Shown here in pieces: positions 59,800 through 64,000 of a stretch of 64,000 nucleotides of DNA. Origin of the DNA: Bagarius yarrelli (taxonomy: Eukaryota; Chordata; Actinopteri; Siluriformes; Sisoridae); the NCBI GenBank assembly GCA_005784505.1, contig VCAZ01000027.1:2770765-2834764 (forward strand). The letters run 5' to 3'. The translations under genes and the position numbers were made by a program. Each line of letters begins with the position of its first letter. Positions within the stretch are counted from its first letter, which is position 1. The notes under the pieces were generated by a model that searched no databases, was not told the origin of the DNA, and saw nothing but the letters and a program-made list of their open reading frames with translations.

Positions 59800-60842
59800 T
59801 ATGAATCATATGAACAAATTTTAATCTGGTACAATTTTTAAAGAAAGTGTAACATGCTGCTTGTTTGTCAGCACTAATTCTTTACACATTAAGACGTGCT
59901 TGCTGGTTTTTATAGAACCCACAAAAACCCAGATAATTTATGTTTATCATTCAAAACTGCAAAATCTATTATTTATAATCAATGTTCTAGTCATTACTCT
60001 CTGGGCATTAAGATCTTTTTTTACTTGAACTATGAGGCTTAACACTGTTCCAAACTGACAATGCTCCTGTGCACAAAGCCCCAAGCTTCATGAATACGAT
60101 GAGATGTGATATAATTGGGCCCTGACCTTAACCCCACTAAACACCCCTGTAATAAACTGGTGGTACAGAAAACACCTATAGCCATGCTCCGCAATATACT
60201 GAAAAGCATTATTAAAAGTGTGGTGATGATTAGAGAAGTAAAAAATGTTAAAAAACTCATAAATGTTATAGTGAGGTGCTCCAAATTTTGGGACATTACA
60301 TTGAACACTATAGCATATATCAGTATATAATGTTTATGCACAAATTTATACAAGCATTGATTAATAATTTTAATTAAATGTTAGTGTTATACAATTTACC
60401 AGATATCTAACAGTGTATAGTAAGTGTATGTTTAATACTGTGAGTAGTATTAAATAAAGAGATATTATGTCTGCATACTTGCTTCTAGCATTTTCCTATG
60501 TATTGTATTTTTATATTTGATAGTATGGTGGCACCATTGTTTCTTATAAGATTAGGAAATAGTTTTGCTAACTAGTAAACAAATTAGTTGACCTCAAATT
60601 AACTACATATGCTATTATCTAATACATTTACCCCCCATTTTCCAGTGCATTAACTTTAGCAGAAACCAGCAGTGTTCAGTTCTACTCTTATTGGTCGATA
60701 ACTAGAAAAAATATTATGTATTTTACAATTATAAAAGCCTGACATTAAAACACATTTTCACATCAGTGAAAGTCCAGTAGTATACTGTAGAACACAGTCC
60801 GAAAGAGCTGTCGATAGTTTCCTAGAGGTTTCTTGTGCATGA
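59800..60842. other. Region downstream of cyp27c1
   Basis: The presumed 3' UTR of cyp27c1 (minus) is at the right end. A Tc1-like remnant lies at 60050-60160 (GCTCCTGTGCACAAAGCCCC, ACCTTAACCCCACTAAACAC). No poly(A) signal could be chosen with confidence. Confidence 0.45.
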
Positions 60843-63613
60843 TCAGGCAGCAGCGTTTGTTGGCGTCTTCTGTCCGATTTGCCTGTCGATAAACTGAAGG
60901 TCAATTGATGTGGCTGGAACAAGCAGAGTTCGTGTGATTGGCTTCACAGTCTTTCCTTTTGGATCTGGGCGCACTTCATACTGTTTAATTAACTGAAAAA
61001 GAATAAATTAGAGTTTATTGAGACACGATGATTGTAAAAACGATGTTAGGTCAAAGCCTATAATAAAAGAATAAATGTATTTTTTATTGGTAAATGGGAT
61101 GACATGCTCAATATCCAATATTAATTCGTATGGCAAAATAAACAAACAAAAAACAAGCTAACACAAAATAATACCATTAATTAGAACAAAAGTGAAGGTC
61201 TGTGGGATGGTCAGTGTTAGTTATTTGAATATATTGTGATCTATACTATTTACATAGAAGGCCCCATTTATCTTCTATAGGCTTTGCTGTATTAAATAAC
61301 ACATTACAATACAAATATGAAACTGTTTATTCATCTGGCAAAAAAATCTTATCTCTACTCACTCTAACACCATTTATCGATTAGAAAAAAAATTACCTCA
61401 CGTTGATTAAAGTAATAAAAAAGGGACAAGGTTCAGTCAAGTAAAGTGGGAAATAAAAAAAGGCCTCTTTATGATCTTACCTGGGACAGAATGAGATACA
61501 TTTCCAGCTCAGCTACTCTTCTTCCCAGGCATGCACGAATGCCAAATCCAAAGGGCACAGAACCAAACGGGTGCTGGCTTAACTGCTTCTCTTGGCGTAG
61601 CCAACGCTGTGGTGAAAAACTGTGGGGCTCTGGGAAAATGTTCTCATCGTAGGACACCGCATAATGGCACAAGTGGAACAGAGTCTTGAAAAAAAAAATA
61701 TCAATGAGTGAGCTGGTGGTTTCTTCCAATTAAACAGTCTTTAATACTGTATACATTACATGTTTAAAGAAGTACCGGTGTGCAAATAATTACAATAATG
61801 AATAGCAAGGTTAGTGTTATTAATTTCAATTATCATGTAGGTTTGAGGAAAATGACATGGTTTGCTGTTATTAGAACATTTACAGCAGTTGGCAAACACC
61901 CTTATTTAGAGCGACTTACATTTATCTCAGTTTTTAATTAAAATTGAGCAGTCGTTTCCAATGGTGCTGGGAATTAAACCCACAATCACCTGAGCAGAAG
62001 TCCAACATCTCAACCACTAAGCTATAAATATCCTTAACTTGTACTTAGAAAATAACCAAAGTTGCGATGGTGTAGCCAAGAATGATCTTTCTCCTCTCAT
62101 TCCCAAACATTAGGAAATGTCATTTCTGCTAGCAGGCCTATAATATCATCAAACTATTTTTCTCTCGAAATTAATCAGAAGTGTACAGCTTTTTGTGTTA
62201 GTGAGAAACCACAGAAAGTAATTATTTAAAACATACATTGACAGAAAACTCACCTGCATTCTATAAATGTGTATCTTTGTTAAATACCAGTATTTTATAG
62301 AACTGTTTATCGTAAGTCTAAGACTATGTGTATAAGTATAACAGTCTCTGTAAATTACTGCTGCAATAAGAAATGTAAAAGTATAAAAGTAAGCCACTGT
62401 CAGATTGCATGCTGTTAAAAAAATGAATTAACATCTTCCGATTTGGTAGTTTAACAGCTGTAACTGGGATTTTTTGAAAAGAAATTTTTTTGCCTTTATT
62501 TGATAAAACAGAGAGAGAGGTGGGAGTGGAAAGGACCCGAGCCAGGAATCGAACCTGGGTTGCAAGAGTGCAACTTGCACACAGCGCCGGTCTGTAACAA
62601 GGAATTTAGCTGTTGATAAATGCTTACATTTTTTGGGAAAAGGTGACCCCCAACCACGATTTCGGTTTCAGCAGTGATCCGGGCATTCCCCGGCACCACA
62701 GGGTATAATCTAAAACAAAAAGTCATAAAAACTGATAAGCCTATACTTGTTAAATCTAGTAGCACGATAGTAAAACAGATCAGCTAGTTTCTTGTCTCAC
62801 CGAAGTGTCTCTCTCACAACAGCCTTCAGCCAGGGCATCTTAGCAATGTCTTCACTGGAAGTCACCCGGTCACCTGGGCAAACGCTGATTACTTCATCGT
62901 AAAGCTTTTGCTGGGCCTCTGAATCTTGAGCCAAGTGGTACAGAGCCCAGGAAATAGTATTGGAGGTCTGAAGAATATAAAAATCTTACCATCCAAGAAT
63001 GCCAGGGTTCCGATTAGCATGTCTAAAAATACTTATACAGTGTCTAAAGATGTTAAAAATATATAACTGCTTACAGTGTCGACTCCAGCTAGCAGAAGTT
63101 CAGTAATGCTTCCCAGCACCTCAGTGGGGGTCATCTTTTCACTGATCAGCAGGTAAGTGAGGTACTCACCATCTACCGGCAGTCCCTGCTGCACCTTTTC
63201 TCGAACCTCTGCCATTTTCTTTTGAACTAGATCCTCCGCTAAATAAGAGCAAAATGTGCAAACAAAATGGGCAGGGAAAATCACTGTTAAAAACTTTTTT
63301 GTAACCAGTAATGTGCAAATGTTACCCACTAAATTTGTAAATAAACGATCCAATATTGTGGATTCAATTTATTATGGTTATTAGAATATATATAATGCTG
63401 TGGTCTGTGACTTACCAACTTTGAAAAGGTGGTCCCATACGGCTACAAAGTGCTTCCAAAAGGGCAGGTAGGGCCACAAAGACTTCGGGAAAAGGACAAC
63501 GATTTGGGAAAGGCGGAACATTTCTCCCACAGAGAAGATAAACTTCTTAGTTTCCTCAGGGATCACCTCATCCAGACAACCCATTCGAGTTTCAAATACC
63601 ACAGAGCATATTC
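60843..63613 (-). CDS. cyp27c1: cyp27c1, mitochondrial P450 (retinoid 3,4-desaturase family), C-terminal six exons
   Basis: Six exons join in phase: 63613-63416, 63238-63075, 62967-62801, 62709-62628, 61684-61481 and 60992-60843 (stop at 60845-60843). They encode about 321 residues, the C-terminal 60% of a roughly 540-aa fish protein; earlier exons lie beyond 64000. P450 landmarks are the I-helix AGVDT (exon at 63075), the K-helix E-x-x-R (ETLR, across the 62801/62709 junction) and the heme loop [10 protein letters not shown], with the cysteine codon at 61531-61529. [26 protein letters not shown] and ITRTLLVPA fit CYP27C1 better than CYP27A1 or CYP27B1. Zebrafish Cyp27c1 converts vitamin A1 to A2 in the retinal pigment epithelium, red-shifting photopigments (established). 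No disruption is seen in the visible exons. Confidence 0.88.
61875..62030 (-). repeat. SINE (family 2) in cyp27c1 intron
   Basis: ACATTTACAGCAGTTGGCAA, CACCCTTATTTAGAGCGACT and GCTGGGAATTAAACCCACAA, ending TCTCAACCACTAAGCTA. Confidence 0.65.
62470..62598 (-). repeat. SINE-like repeat (family 3), copy 2
   Basis: A TTTGCCTTTATTTGATAAAA tail and GGAATCGAACCTGGGTTGC, which on the minus strand is a good tRNA-like B box. It lies 30 bp from a cyp27c1 exon donor (62628). Confidence 0.55.
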
Positions 63614-63762
63614 CTAAAAAACAATATCGTTACAGTACAACCTGAGAGATACTTTTTTATTATTTAAAGTTTTTGTTATTTGGTTATTGAATAGAATTTA
63701 TGATATAAACACGTGTTTCTTTTTGCCTAAAGGTATATCAGAGACTCAGCCATGGTCTTGGG

Positions 63763-63851
63763 TGAATCTCAAGTTCAAGTTCAAGGAGCAATATATAATA
63801 ATAGCAATATAGGGTTGAAATGACAATAAAGCTCCTTGAACTTGAGATTCT
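63763..63851. repeat. Inverted repeat, 20-bp arms
   Basis: GAATCTCAAGTTCAAG, then TTCAAGGAGC, on the left; GCTCCTTGAACTTGAGATTC on the right. The left arm has one extra AAGTTC unit. It is located in the cyp27c1 intron at the window edge. Confidence 0.8.
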
Positions 63852-64000
63852 GATAAGGAACTTTTTGGCACATCTGTCAGAAATCGAACTCGACTGATTA
63901 AATTCACTAGGCACACTCGGCAGGGTTTTATTAAATTTGTTTGTATTTTAAATAGAGGGCTCATTGTTGTACTATGTGATATTTTAAGTTTGCAATATTA

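Noticed and set aside
62540..62575. B-box-like GGTTCGATTCC on the minus strand as a tRNA gene
   Set aside because: No cloverleaf arms around it; it is the promoter part of a SINE. The same holds for the B boxes at 24850, 31620, 51170, 54355 and 55790.
60843..63613. CYP27A1 or CYP27B1 as the identity of the P450
   Set aside because: The [21 protein letters not shown] and ITRTLLVPA blocks fit CYP27C1 as I know it; CYP27A1 has a different helix and C-terminal sequence.

Overview
The window is vertebrate nuclear DNA, most likely from a teleost fish. Genes are split into many short GT-AG exons separated by AT-rich introns. The repeats are fish-type: tRNA-derived SINEs, Tc1/mariner and hAT relics, RTE- and L2-like LINE tails, and long (TA)n and (CA)n arrays. 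The abundant SINEs resemble families of otophysan fishes (catfish and relatives), but the species cannot be fixed from sequence alone. All exon models below were made by eye from splice sites, reading phase and family knowledge.

Four protein-coding genes are present. (1) slc49a4 (dirc2), minus strand, 32470 down to 4080: a lysosomal 12-helix transporter. Eight exons are visible and the last coding exon lies off the left edge. (2) hspbap1, plus strand, coding 33930-46087: a JmjC-type Fe(II)/2-oxoglutarate oxygenase-fold protein, complete in seven coding exons (457 aa). It is head-to-head with slc49a4, and the shared promoter interval begins at 32471. (3) slc15a2 (PEPT2), minus strand, coding 55548 down to 46807: a proton-coupled oligopeptide transporter, complete in 22 coding exons (708 aa). 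It converges on hspbap1; the two stop codons are about 720 bp apart and their poly(A) signals about 200 bp apart. (4) cyp27c1, minus strand, 63613 down to 60843: the C-terminal six exons of a P450 of the retinoid 3,4-desaturase family. The N-terminal exons lie beyond the right edge.

Layout: 1-4079 is the last visible slc49a4 intron, with a 62-bp minisatellite, a LINE tail and a possible helix-turn-helix relic. 4080-32470 is slc49a4, with introns up to 9 kb full of repeats. 32471-33929 is the bidirectional promoter, the hspbap1 5' UTR and two SINEs. 33930-46087 is hspbap1, whose intron 2 holds a nearly intact Tc1-like element and intron 4 a hAT relic. 46088-46806 is the convergent 3' UTR zone. 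46807-56870 is slc15a2. 56870-60842 is intergenic, with an old DNA transposon. 60843-64000 is cyp27c1.

The genes do not form one pathway. slc49a4, hspbap1 and slc15a2 are all on human 3q, so this is a partly conserved synteny block; cyp27c1 is on another human chromosome. No new gene system was found. The most unusual structures are a long-hairpin MITE (31223-31532), an intronic hairpin in hspbap1 (45252-45346), (TA)n arrays within 40-50 bp of two splice acceptors, and a one-base-broken Tc1-like transposase inside a (TA)n tract.
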